DNA of 64,000 nt from Pedobacter borealis DSM 19626 (lineage in GTDB: Bacteria; Bacteroidota; Bacteroidia; Sphingobacteriales; Sphingobacteriaceae). The notes beneath the pieces are model-generated. The model was given only the letters and a program-made list of their open reading frames with translations, had not been told where the DNA came from and made no database searches. Both the position numbers and the translations under genes were made by a program. Where the stretch lies: NCBI RefSeq assembly GCF_000708285.2, contig NZ_JAUG01000005.1, positions 1 through 64,000 on the forward strand, read 5' to 3'. Numbering within the stretch: position 1 is the stretch's first letter; each line of letters begins with the position of its first letter. This document shows, one piece after another, positions 8,440 to 17,526 of the stretch.

Positions 8440-9543
8440 CTAAAGTGTAAGCGATACTGAATTCTTTCCATGATCGATGTATGTAATACTGTAACCGTAT
8501 TCTGTAGGATCATAGTCTTTTAGTATTTTTTTTGTCGAAGGGGTCTCATTAGTAATAATTATCTCAATTTGTCGGCCTTGCTTTTTTGCTACCTCAACAA
8601 TCCAGGAGAGGGTTGCATAGTCAGGGTTTTGATGTTTCCCATTGGCAGAAATCACATACCTATCAGCAGTAATTGTTTCAAAAAACTCTCTGCTCGTATT
8701 CCTGTCACTTCCATGATGAGGTACTTTAAGTATGTCTACGTGCAGCTTCCCATACATTAATAGCTTACGCTTTTTAAGTCCTTCAATGATATGATCGCCA
8801 CGAGCGTCTCCAGTAAATAGTATCTTTTTTTCATCGATAGTTGCGAGAAAGGTAATGCTGCTTAGGTTGGGAGCCGTATCGTCCGAATACGCAGTCATAT
8901 CAAACTTTCCATCGCTGATTTCCTGTATCCTATTTTCCGTCCATTCGTTCCATTCATCCCTTAAGGCAAGCAGATTCTCAGTAGTTGGCCCTGTGATCGT
9001 AAGCGTAAGGTTTCCAAAGCTTATGGGATCTGAGGTTTTTTCAAGAGAAAAGAAATTATCATTCGTGCTGATGTTGATTGGTATTTCAAGATAGTTCGCA
9101 AATGTTCTCACTTTATTTGCTTCGTTCTGGCTGCTAATCACCATCTGGGCATGTTCCATGTCCATGGACTGATTGCCCATAACCTCGCATATTTTTTCTA
9201 CTTGATTGGTGATGGTCCCATCTAAATCAATGGTATTGGAGAAAGAATTGTGCCAGAGTTCTTTTATGGAAAGAATTTCGTCTTTCCCCTGATCTCTTTG
9301 CTTTTTTATTTCGGTTAATAGATCAAGAACACCCTTTATGTGATCAGTGTCGATATGGCTCACGATAAGAGCATCAAGAGTACCCTCGGCACCAATAATA
9401 TTTTCAATTTCTCCTCTGAGATGATTATTATACACACCAGAGGGCCCGCCGTCAATAAGAATGAATTTTCTCTCGTTGGGTGTGCCGAATTCAATAATAA
9501 TTGAATCGCCGAATTGTGCCTGAACAACATGAATCCTTGTCAT
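8440..9543 (-). CDS. Metallo-beta-lactamase-fold hydrolase (ComEC/Rec2-like, cytoplasmic)
   Basis: A 367-residue protein with the canonical MBL signature: VSHIDTDHIKG at residues 61-71 gives His63, Asp65, Asp67 and His68. A preceding FILIDGGPSG and later LFTGDARGDH and KVPHHGSDRNTS complete the two-metal site. The opening IHVVQAQFGDSIII is typical of the stand-alone relatives of the ComEC C-terminal nuclease domain. There is no signal peptide. Its start lies 12 bases after the S8 protease stop, so the two genes are co-transcribed. Pairs of an MBL hydrolase and a protease beside STAND ATPases are known from conflict-system surveys; I recall type 1 AVAST as an example but could not check it. 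The substrate may be a nucleic acid or nucleotide. Confidence 0.85.
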   Translation of the reverse strand: MTRIHVVQAQFGDSIIIEFGTPNERKFILIDGGPSGVYNNHLRGEIENIIGAEGTLDALIVSHIDTDHIKGVLDLLTEIKKQRDQGKDEILSIKELWHNSFSNTIDLDGTITNQVEKICEVMGNQSMDMEHAQMVISSQNEANKVRTFANYLEIPINISTNDNFFSLEKTSDPISFGNLTLTITGPTTENLLALRDEWNEWTENRIQEISDGKFDMTAYSDDTAPNLSSITFLATIDEKKILFTGDARGDHIIEGLKKRKLLMYGKLHVDILKVPHHGSDRNTSREFFETITADRYVISANGKHQNPDYATLSWIVEVAKKQGRQIEIIITNETPSTKKILKDYDPTEYGYSITYIDHGKNSVSLTL

Positions 9544-9555
9544 AGTTATAGGTTA

Positions 9556-11910
9556 TTAGTGTTTTGTGAATATGAAATCTTTATCGTCTGACGTGATGAC
9601 CATAGCAAAATCCTGAGAAGGTTGCCAAAGACTGTGCGCTACGATCTGCACGGTATAGCTACCAGGGGATGCCTCAGACAGGCATATAGTCTGAACATTG
9701 TTGTGTAAATCTATCGCAACACCGGTAAGCCCATCAGCAACAACCAGGTTTCTTGGGAGTATGTGATTGCCAGCCCATTTTTGGCCAGATGCTGGATGAC
9801 TGGCGATTAGAACAAGATTATGTTGTAAACCCCGCGCAGGTGGGTCCGTATATACCATTGTTATCTTGAGCCAACATGGGTTTGATATTTGAATGTTGAA
9901 GCTAAACCGCTGCCCCGTTTTGGTGAAATGCATTGAGGGATCGAGATAGCCATCTTCGAAAGCAAGCTTGAAATTAGAGTGGGTACCAGGTATGCAGTTG
10001 AGCATATTTAATAAACCGAAGCCCTGATGATAGTGTGGGATTTCAACATCCTGAGTTGTGCCAGAAAATCTGACAAAATTTGCATCCGCCTCCTTCAATA
10101 TCGATGTACTGTTAATAAGTGTGGCTTTTAAAAGTGCTGCACTAGGCAGATGGGAATGATTTTTTTGATAGTATTCTCTTGCGAGAGCTGCACAACCAGA
10201 AACCAAAGGGGCAGACATACTAGTACCGCACATGATTGCGTACTTGTCAAACTCAGGATGGATTCCACAGAAATTTGACAAATCAGCGTCTTTAGAAAAT
10301 GTGGATGCAATGTCTGTTCCTGGTGCAACTAAGTCTGGTTTTACTCTACGTTCATCATCCACTGGCCCCCGGCTACTGAATGCCGCCATGCAATCAGGGT
10401 TGCCAGATATTTTTTGTCCTTTTGTAGGATCAAAGGGAAATGATTCTTGCCAGACTGTTCCATAAGTCAACGTTGAGTAACCGCCAACCGATCTCGTGCT
10501 GCGGCTAGCCCCAACGGTTAACGCATTTTTTGCAGTTGCAGGTGATCCCAAAGAAAAGAGATCTGTATAGCCTTCAGGCACGTTACGATAAATCTTGCCC
10601 TTACCATCATTCCCAGCCGAAAAGACAAGTAGCATATCCTTGTTTGCATAAACAAAGTTGTCAACTTCAACCGAGCTTGCCGTATAACGTGACTTTGTTG
10701 CTGCCCCCCAGCTATTATTGTGAATCCTGGCACCCGCATCAAAAGCTTCCTGAAAAAGCTGCCCCAGATCAACAGGTAAATCGAGCTGGCCATTTCCTTT
10801 TAAAATTGATTGAAAAAAGATCTTCGCTTTCGGTGCGGTTCCCTTTATCGTTTGATTAGAGTTGGCACCGGTTCCAACAATAGAGCCTGCAACATGTGTA
10901 CCGTGCCCATTTGGATCAGAGCTATCGCCGGATCTCCCCCAAGCACTTATGCCAGCAATACGGTCAGCAAGTGCAGGGTGAGTGTCGTCTATTCCCGTAT
11001 CAGCTATTCCGATAATTTGACCTTCCCCTTCATAATCCATTTGAACCACAACGGGAGCGCCAAATCCATCAACATTAAGTATCTGCCGCGCCAGATCGTT
11101 GGTTGGCTTCGGCTGGATATACTGCTCAATTGTTTGGATATATTTGTTGGCTGCAAGAGCTGCAAAAATAATCTCACCGGTCTTTATCTCAATGCGCACC
11201 TTTATCTCGGAACTTCCTAAGACTCGTACTTGATTTTCTTCTAAATATTTTAGCAACTCGTACCTATCCTCTTTGCGATGAAGAACGACATCAAAAAGAG
11301 CTGGTGTGCCTATCGGTACGGTCAGCTGAATCATTTCTCCTTTAAGATTTCCACGATTTGCTATGTCCGAAATAAAATCAAGATTATTAAAACTCAAGTT
11401 TTTCTTAAGTTTTGTAAAAATATTTAATCCAGTCTCATCTTCGCCGTAGTATCGTAAATCCTGGATAAAGCTTAGTTCGCGAACTCTATTCAGCACGTTT
11501 TCTTTAAGATAGATAACATAGCTATCATTGCCAAGGTATCTGATGATATCTATGGCAAGGGATTCGAGCTCTTGTTTATAATCGTTGATTAATGGCGTAT
11601 CCAGTGTTACGATAAAATAATTAGGAAAAGTCGCATCATCAAAGCCCCGTTCAAATATACTTGAAGGCCTGATTTTAATGTAACCCTCTACTTTTGAGAA
11701 TGTAGACTCTGGAAATATGTCTGCCGTTTCCTGAGATTTGCCTTCTTCACTTAACACTTTTATAATAAACTGTTCATTTTGAAGTTCTTTATATTCTTCA
11801 TCACTGACAGTTCCAATTAGGTAACTATCTGTTCTCAAAATATCCTTAAGAGTTGTATTAATGCGAAGCATTTCTGCATCGGTCAATGCGTAAGCAATAA
11901 TCCGTTTCAT
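9556..11910 (-). CDS. Subtilisin-like (S8) serine peptidase, intracellular
   Basis: A 784-residue protein with a complete S8 triad: Asp304 in GIADTGIDDTHP, His336 in NGHGTHVAG and Ser564 in CGTSMSAPLV. The oxyanion Asn is in IHNNSWG near residue 399. About 300 residues precede the catalytic domain and may be an inhibitor or sensing region; the C-terminal 150 residues look like a beta-rich P-like domain. There is no signal peptide, which argues for an intracellular protease as in defence systems rather than a secreted enzyme. It is first in the leftward block and is followed after 12 bases by the MBL gene. Its start and upstream region are duplicated at 13919-14098, where only the first 14 codons survive. 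Confidence 0.88.
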   Translation of the reverse strand: MKRIIAYALTDAEMLRINTTLKDILRTDSYLIGTVSDEEYKELQNEQFIIKVLSEEGKSQETADIFPESTFSKVEGYIKIRPSSIFERGFDDATFPNYFIVTLDTPLINDYKQELESLAIDIIRYLGNDSYVIYLKENVLNRVRELSFIQDLRYYGEDETGLNIFTKLKKNLSFNNLDFISDIANRGNLKGEMIQLTVPIGTPALFDVVLHRKEDRYELLKYLEENQVRVLGSSEIKVRIEIKTGEIIFAALAANKYIQTIEQYIQPKPTNDLARQILNVDGFGAPVVVQMDYEGEGQIIGIADTGIDDTHPALADRIAGISAWGRSGDSSDPNGHGTHVAGSIVGTGANSNQTIKGTAPKAKIFFQSILKGNGQLDLPVDLGQLFQEAFDAGARIHNNSWGAATKSRYTASSVEVDNFVYANKDMLLVFSAGNDGKGKIYRNVPEGYTDLFSLGSPATAKNALTVGASRSTRSVGGYSTLTYGTVWQESFPFDPTKGQKISGNPDCMAAFSSRGPVDDERRVKPDLVAPGTDIASTFSKDADLSNFCGIHPEFDKYAIMCGTSMSAPLVSGCAALAREYYQKNHSHLPSAALLKATLINSTSILKEADANFVRFSGTTQDVEIPHYHQGFGLLNMLNCIPGTHSNFKLAFEDGYLDPSMHFTKTGQRFSFNIQISNPCWLKITMVYTDPPARGLQHNLVLIASHPASGQKWAGNHILPRNLVVADGLTGVAIDLHNNVQTICLSEASPGSYTVQIVAHSLWQPSQDFAMVITSDDKDFIFTKH

Positions 11911-12056
11911 TGAGTAGCGTTTTAGCGTTTTTGGAACGCAGTTAGTTTTAGGATTGGCTTAGTAAATATTGTATTTTTTTTTTACGTGTACAACCCCCAT
12001 TTTCGTCCCCCCACTGTCAATATTTGGGATAAGATAAAACTTAAGAATTACCAGCT
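11869..12056. repeat. Direct repeat, copy A: divergent promoter region plus protease start
   Basis: This segment, which covers the first codons of the S8 protease and about 145 bases upstream, is repeated in the same orientation at 13919-14098. By eye about three quarters of positions match, with small gaps. Shared blocks include AATAATCCGTTTCAT, GTTAGTTTTA and a long T-run near 11972. It lies between the leftward protease and the rightward phosphatase gene. Confidence 0.8.
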
Positions 12057-12147
12057 CCCTAAAGTATTTAAAGTCTAGAAAGGACTTTGAAGTCATGTAT
12101 AATTGTCTCACATTTGACAGGGAACTGAAAAAAGAGAACAATCATCT

Positions 12148-12903
12148 ATGCGGACACTGGTTATTGGAGATATACACGGAGGCTATAAGGCATTGCTCCA
12201 GTGTTTGGAAAGATCTGACTTCGATTATAAAAATGATCGGCTGATTCAACTTGGCGACATAGCTGACGGGTACCCTGAAGTCTATGAAGTTGTAGAAGAA
12301 CTTTTAAAAATAGAGAATCTTATTGCCATTAAAGGGAATCACGATGACTGGTTCGCCGAATTTATTAGAACAGATTTTCACCCGTTTTATTGGACATATG
12401 GAGGGAAAGGCACACTCATTTCATACCTTAATAAATGCGGCAAAACAGGCCGTTATTTTGCCACAGGAAGCGGGTATAAAACCTCACTGGTTTCGGGAGA
12501 TATCCCCCAAGCCCATATGGATTTTTTCCAAAACCAAACATTGTATTACATCGACAATAAAAAGCGGTGTTTTTTACATGCTGGGTTCAAACGTGACCTA
12601 GGTTTTAACAGCCAAAAAATGGAAGAATATTTTTGGAATAGAGATCTTTGGAGCGATGCGCTTAAGTATAGTTCAAATGCTGAGCTTAAAAAAGAATTCA
12701 ATATCGCTACAAAGTTCAAGGAAATATATATCGGTCATACACGGACCCCAAAAGACAAACCACTGAAACTATTTAATATTATCAACATCGATACCGGTGC
12801 AGGCCATGCGGGAAAATTAACGATCATGGATATTAACAAAAAGGTATTCTGGCAATCCGATCCGCTCCCGGAACTTTATCCTGAGAATTTTAGGGACCAA
12901 TGA
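12148..12903 (+). CDS. PPP-family serine/threonine-type protein phosphatase (metallophosphoesterase)
   Basis: A 251-residue protein with the full calcineurin-like set: VIGDIHGG (residues 5-12), LGDIADGYPE (about 35-44), KGNHDDW (about 63-69), a His in FLHAGFK and another in IYIGHTRTPK. These bind two metal ions and hydrolyse phosphate esters, in proteins or small nucleotides. It is transcribed away from the S8 protease across promoter copy A. Nothing follows it in operon; the next gene converges on it 20 bases later. The placement between two copies of a defence promoter suggests it travels with those genes, though house-keeping phosphatases of this kind are also common in Bacteroidota. Confidence 0.85.
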   Translation: MRTLVIGDIHGGYKALLQCLERSDFDYKNDRLIQLGDIADGYPEVYEVVEELLKIENLIAIKGNHDDWFAEFIRTDFHPFYWTYGGKGTLISYLNKCGKTGRYFATGSGYKTSLVSGDIPQAHMDFFQNQTLYYIDNKKRCFLHAGFKRDLGFNSQKMEEYFWNRDLWSDALKYSSNAELKKEFNIATKFKEIYIGHTRTPKDKPLKLFNIINIDTGAGHAGKLTIMDINKKVFWQSDPLPELYPENFRDQ

Positions 12904-12923
12904 CTCCAGCCGCTATTTTTATG

Positions 12924-13730
12924 CTAATCTCTATTAACATGACCCGGCACTTCATTGACGGCATATTTTTTAATAAAATCGTCCTTTTCAATACATTGAA
13001 GGTATGTAAGTGGTGTGCCGACCTGCTCTCTTTTCCTGATCCAGTATAAAGTATCTTCTCCAAAGTCCAGGAAAATCGGTGCTTTGCTGTTTAACCAGGC
13101 CCGATGTTTATATGACCAATTGAACAACCAGTATGTTTCTGGAGTGCTTTTATGACAATCCGCAATGGCCTGCAGTTGTTCATCACTAAGACCTTTACGG
13201 TAGACTGCAGGACCGTGTTGAAGATCGTCTTTCACAAAGTATTGAGGAAAACTTGCAAGTCCTTCGGGAGAAACCGAAAAATTGAAGGGATTCATTATTG
13301 GAGAACGCGGGTCGGGTATTGCTGTGGTCAGTCTTATGTTATTTTTGAAGTTTTGTGCGTTTACAACCCATATCAGCTTTTTGTAAAAATTATTTCGGCC
13401 AAGTAACTCATTAACTGATAAGGGAGAATGTTGAAACTCGATGGTAATACCTGTCGGAGTTTGTATGTCCGCCCTGTGAAACTCGCCGGTGACCTCGTCC
13501 CTGAACACTTTTTCGCGCCACTCTTTTGGAAAATAATCCTGCCAATCTAGGTGCCATTGCGTCATCGGCTCCCACCAGGGATCGCAATCCATATTTCTCA
13601 AATGAGCCCAATGATGGATCTTAATGGTGCCACACTTTGAGGTGACGAGATTACCGCACCCTGGACAAAGGCCTTTCAGTCTGGTCTCAGGAGCCCTGAT
13701 CTCCCCATTTACGCTAGCATATCGGATCAT
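12924..13730 (-). CDS. CoiA-like competence/nuclease family protein
   Basis: A 268-residue protein. The N-terminus has a zinc-binding start CPGCGNLV and then HHWAH, a pattern typical of CoiA-type proteins. It is followed by a PD-(D/E)XK-like core: EFHRADIQTPTG (Asp) and ITIEFQHSPLS (Glu-x-Gln). CoiA proteins take part in handling incoming DNA, but many relatives sit in mobile or defence DNA with unknown roles. It converges with the phosphatase and lies inside the interval bounded by the duplicated promoter. The region upstream (13731-13865) probably carries its promoter and is AT-rich. Confidence 0.75.
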   Translation of the reverse strand: MIRYASVNGEIRAPETRLKGLCPGCGNLVTSKCGTIKIHHWAHLRNMDCDPWWEPMTQWHLDWQDYFPKEWREKVFRDEVTGEFHRADIQTPTGITIEFQHSPLSVNELLGRNNFYKKLIWVVNAQNFKNNIRLTTAIPDPRSPIMNPFNFSVSPEGLASFPQYFVKDDLQHGPAVYRKGLSDEQLQAIADCHKSTPETYWLFNWSYKHRAWLNSKAPIFLDFGEDTLYWIRKREQVGTPLTYLQCIEKDDFIKKYAVNEVPGHVNRD

Positions 13731-13865
13731 ATCAATTCAGGTTAATTTTAAATGGTACCTAAATATAAAAATGGTTAAAATTGATTTATATTCAAAGTGT
13801 CTTCGCAATCTTCCAAAACTTCCATTATAATTTATTACTGCAGCGATAGGTTACGCAAACAGGGT

Positions 13866-13961
13866 TTACTTTGGTAGACATAACTTTAACAGAAATGGCA
13901 CCCAAGCAGGCCTGTGATACATTTCGGCATCTGTTAATACGTAGGCGATAATCCGTTTCAT
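13866..13961 (-). pseudogene. Truncated 5' end of a second S8 protease gene
   Basis: From the ATG at 13961 the frame reads MKRIIAYVLTDAEM, against MKRIIAYALTDAEM in the intact S8 protease at 11910. It then loses all similarity and stops after 31 codons. Several codons differ silently, so this is a diverged copy and not a recent duplication. It shows that a protease of this family once stood left of the GHKL/STAND pair and was removed when the phosphatase/CoiA segment joined. Confidence 0.8.
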
Positions 13962-14098
13962 GAGTAGTGTTTTAGAGTTTTCAGCAGTCGGTTAGTTTTA
14001 CAGGATGCCTTAGTAGATATTGTTTTTTTTTTATGCATGTAACCCCTTTTTTTGTACTCCATTGTCGTTACTCTTGATAAAATCAAACTTGAGAGTTA
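13919..14098. repeat. Direct repeat, copy B: divergent promoter region beside the GHKL/STAND pair
   Basis: This is the diverged second copy of 11869-12056. It includes the truncated protease start and its upstream region, with the same T-run near 14022. Here it lies upstream of the rightward GHKL gene. The repeats delimit 12057-13918 (phosphatase and CoiA-like genes). Confidence 0.8.
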
Positions 14099-14126
14099 TA
14101 TATTAGAGAGTTATTAGAAAGATTTG

Positions 14127-14150
14127 AATACTGAAATGTCAGTATTTTTA
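14127..14150 (+). promoter_or_regulatory. Inverted repeat with T-run in the leader of the GHKL/STAND operon
   Basis: AATACTGA and TCAGTATT form a perfect 8-base stem around a 4-base loop and are followed directly by T residues. It lies about 165 bases before the GHKL start codon. It could be an operator or a weak leader terminator that limits expression; sequence alone cannot decide. The rest of 14151-14312 shows nothing else I can name. Confidence 0.4.
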
Positions 14151-14312
14151 ATACCAACTTTTGTTGTGTCGTATTATATCTTTATTGTTGCAATGTGAAC
14201 TTGCCTAGGCAGTAGTTATAGTGTGGGTATTTATAATAGTCTGCCGCTTGACAATATAGGTAGTGCTCATTCGCAAAAAAAACTTAAAAGAGGAACAATT
14301 AACGCTCAATAA

Positions 14313-17300
14313 ATGCCAGAGAAAGATATTTTATCAGAAATGCAGTCAATAGAAACTGCCGAGGACTATAAAAAACAATCCGAAATCAATGATATGCGGC
14401 AACATGCCAATAAAATCATCGTAGGGATAAAAAAGCTTAATCAACATGACGCAAACCGGGCCATTTGGGAGCTATTTCAAAACGCGGTTGACCTTAGCAA
14501 TAATTGCCAAGTCGAAATTTGTCTGGATAACGACTCTCTGCAATTTAGCCATAATGGAGTTCCATTCACGCCAATGACATTGGACTGCTTGTTTAAACAG
14601 GTTAGTTCGAAAACTCTAGAGGAGAAAAAGAAGTTCTATACAGATGAAGATCCTGTGGGCCAGTATGGTACTGGATTCATGACGACCCATGTATTCGGAA
14701 AGGAACTGATTATTGATGGCGCAATTCGAAAGGGAGATGGCTATATACCCTTAAATAATTTTGTGATTGATCGCCGAACCGACAATTGGAAAGTATTGGC
14801 AAATTCGATAAGGGATTTAAAGCTTGAGGTTACTTCATTACTCGAAAAGTTTAGAGATCCAATCGTATCCCCATATCCGAAAACAAGCTTCACCTACAAA
14901 TTCGCATCTGAGCAAAATAAATCTGCAGCAAAATTAGCTATAGAGTCACTAGGACTTATACTTCCATATGTGATGACTATCAATCCTAATCTTTTTAGTG
15001 TCGAAGTTCGTGGGCTGGACGGAATTAAGACTACATATAAAAAAGCAGAGTTGTATGACCAAAATGAAATGATGGTCAGGCCGATTCTTATCGATGGGAT
15101 CAGGAGAAAAGAAGTATGTTATATCGAGACCAACGATAAGAAAACCACGATAATTCTTCCGGTTGACAAAGATTACAACGCATTCCGCTTGGATGAAAAA
15201 CTGCCACGCTTGTTTCTTTATTATCCATTGATTGGAACAGAAAACCTAGGATGCAACTTTATTTTTCACTCTCGACAGTTTCAGCCAACAGAGCCTAGAA
15301 ACTCACTTTATTTAAACTCGGACAATGAGTCAAACGCCAAAGATGAAGCGCAAAACAAGTTGTTACTGGAAAATGCATCTTTACGGTTATTTGAATTCCT
15401 TAAAGCCAAGGTTAACAAAATATCTAATGGCATCTATCTGTCAACAATCAATTTTAAGATAGACGGCGATGATGAATTTCTTAATTCTTATTTTTCTGGA
15501 TTAAAGAAAACTTGGATCGAAACCTTCAAAGATTTGCCATTGGTAGATGTTAAGGAGGGATCTATAAGCCCAACAGAGGCTTGCTTTTTAGACAACGAAC
15601 TACTTTCTTTAGATGAAGGTTTTATTTCATGTTACCCACTTACTGAAAAATTCTTTCCGAACTTACCTCAGAAAATGCTAATTACTGAGTGGACTGCAAG
15701 GGTGGACGAATGGAGCTTGGATCAACTAAATTACATTCGCGCTGAGGATCTTGTTATCAAGATTGAAGCCGAAGCCGTGTTATCCAGATTTGAAAAGAAA
15801 GACGACCTTCAAAAATTTTATCGTTTTCTTATTGCAAACGGCAAAGGTCATTTTTTCAACTCACACCGATTGCTGCCTAACATCTTTGGGGACTTCAGAT
15901 ACTTGATGGGCAACGATGGATTAAATAATCCCGTGAATATAAGCCTAGAACTTATTTCTATAGCCAATGTGATAATGCCTGAAGTCCCTAAACGGCACGT
16001 TGATCATGATTTTCAGTTTAGTCTAGATCTTTCCGATTATAATCGGAAAAATTACGCAACGGAAATTCTTGATGTTATTGCTTCTAAGGTAAACGACAAT
16101 ACTTTAGCAGAAGAACTCGAAGATGATTTCCTAGATAAAGTCATCGACTACTGCAAGCTCAATGCAAACTTAGATTCTGCAAGCGTCCCTGCTGAAATGG
16201 CAAAATTGGTCAGCAGACTTTATACTAGGGATGAAACTCTGATCTTGTTGCCACAGATAGAAGAAGACAAGTTGGACCTTAGGCCTGTGCAACGACTGCT
16301 AGTACGTCTGATGCTTAATGATCTCAGTAAGAAAAGTACTGACTGGGTTGCAGAAAATATTGAATATTTGAAAGAGATATTGAATATTTCCGGATTTGAT
16401 GCTTATAAAGAAATGTTCGGAGCTTTGCCCGTTTTCCCGAACCAACTTAATGAGCTTTGTAAACAAGCTTCACTTGAAATCGACGCTCCGGTTCCTTCTG
16501 AAATTTTAGATCTTTACGATACTGTACTCAAGCCCAACCTGCCTATTCGCACGGGCTTGGTTCACAATGGATTTTCCGACTTTTTAAAAGTCAAGGAGAA
16601 AAAGACAATCAGAAATGTAACTGAAAAGATCGAAGGAGTTTTCTTTGGTGATAATGATCTCATCAACCTTAATAGCCACCCATATAAGCCGGAGATTCTA
16701 AAAATTGTAGACACATTTAAGAGCAATTCAGACTATGCGAATTATTATCCCTTAATTCATGCTCAGCGCTCATCGATTTTGGTCAATCTGGCCAACGGGG
16801 AAGACTCGTTCGCTATTTTGAGTATGCACCCTGATAAAATAAATGAACTTGCGACGTTAGGAAATGATCCAAACTTTGATCAAATCTTAACGCTTGGTCG
16901 GGCGGCGGTGCTTGCGAAACAGCACGAGACGGCCAATTTTGACCATAAATATATGTTGGGAAGGCATATAGAGAGGATTCTACGTGATGGTCTTAAAGAA
17001 ATTTTGGCAGAAGAAGTCAAGGCTGATGTCAAGGATGTACAAAATGGACAGGATATAATTATACGCATTAAGGAAACTCCGGTCTATTTTATTGAGGTTA
17101 AATCAAGGTGGGATAGTGATAATCCGATACGGATGTCAAAGAACCAAACCCAAAAAGCCTTTAAAGAAAAACATCGGTATGCGCTCTGCTCTGTAGATCT
17201 GACAGAATACGACGGCGAGGATGCATTGAAGGTAGAGGATATATCAGAGATTGAAAATTGCATGTATTTCGGAAGAGATATTGGCGATAGAGTTTCACAC

Positions 17301-17474
17301 CTAATCGATATTCTTGATGAGGTTGATATGCCAGACTCTATCAATCTTGATGGTGATTTTCGAACAAGAATACCTATGAGCTATGTCGTAAGCGGAGAAA
17401 GCCTTAAGGTTTTTGAGAGTTTTCTAATTGAGTTTCTACAACAAAAGATAGCGGATGGCGCGCTATTAATTTAA
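14313..17474 (+). CDS. GHKL (Hsp90/sacsin-like) ATPase with C-terminal DUF3883 domain
   Basis: A 1053-residue protein. The N-terminus is a Bergerat ATP-binding fold: IWELFQNAVDLS (Glu52/Asn56/Asp60 region), the nucleotide-base motif as FSHNGVPF (about 78-85), and the lid GQYGTGFMT (about 116-124). HNG in place of DxG is usual for the sacsin-like branch. The C-terminus (about 860-970) matches DUF3883, with IYFIEV-type strands and EVKSRW near residue 927, a PD-(D/E)XK-like element. The central 600 residues are helical with no recognised domain. The STAND gene follows after 52 bases, pointing to a two-gene operon. GHKL-DUF3883 proteins are frequent in defence islands; the pairing with a STAND nuclease suggests one senses or regulates the other. 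Confidence 0.8.
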   Translation: MPEKDILSEMQSIETAEDYKKQSEINDMRQHANKIIVGIKKLNQHDANRAIWELFQNAVDLSNNCQVEICLDNDSLQFSHNGVPFTPMTLDCLFKQVSSKTLEEKKKFYTDEDPVGQYGTGFMTTHVFGKELIIDGAIRKGDGYIPLNNFVIDRRTDNWKVLANSIRDLKLEVTSLLEKFRDPIVSPYPKTSFTYKFASEQNKSAAKLAIESLGLILPYVMTINPNLFSVEVRGLDGIKTTYKKAELYDQNEMMVRPILIDGIRRKEVCYIETNDKKTTIILPVDKDYNAFRLDEKLPRLFLYYPLIGTENLGCNFIFHSRQFQPTEPRNSLYLNSDNESNAKDEAQNKLLLENASLRLFEFLKAKVNKISNGIYLSTINFKIDGDDEFLNSYFSGLKKTWIETFKDLPLVDVKEGSISPTEACFLDNELLSLDEGFISCYPLTEKFFPNLPQKMLITEWTARVDEWSLDQLNYIRAEDLVIKIEAEAVLSRFEKKDDLQKFYRFLIANGKGHFFNSHRLLPNIFGDFRYLMGNDGLNNPVNISLELISIANVIMPEVPKRHVDHDFQFSLDLSDYNRKNYATEILDVIASKVNDNTLAEELEDDFLDKVIDYCKLNANLDSASVPAEMAKLVSRLYTRDETLILLPQIEEDKLDLRPVQRLLVRLMLNDLSKKSTDWVAENIEYLKEILNISGFDAYKEMFGALPVFPNQLNELCKQASLEIDAPVPSEILDLYDTVLKPNLPIRTGLVHNGFSDFLKVKEKKTIRNVTEKIEGVFFGDNDLINLNSHPYKPEILKIVDTFKSNSDYANYYPLIHAQRSSILVNLANGEDSFAILSMHPDKINELATLGNDPNFDQILTLGRAAVLAKQHETANFDHKYMLGRHIERILRDGLKEILAEEVKADVKDVQNGQDIIIRIKETPVYFIEVKSRWDSDNPIRMSKNQTQKAFKEKHRYALCSVDLTEYDGEDALKVEDISEIENCMYFGRDIGDRVSHLIDILDEVDMPDSINLDGDFRTRIPMSYVVSGESLKVFESFLIEFLQQKIADGALLI

Positions 17475-17526
17475 CAGGTCCAGCCCTGTTGGATTGTATT
17501 CGTTTTTTATTTCACAATAATTATTT

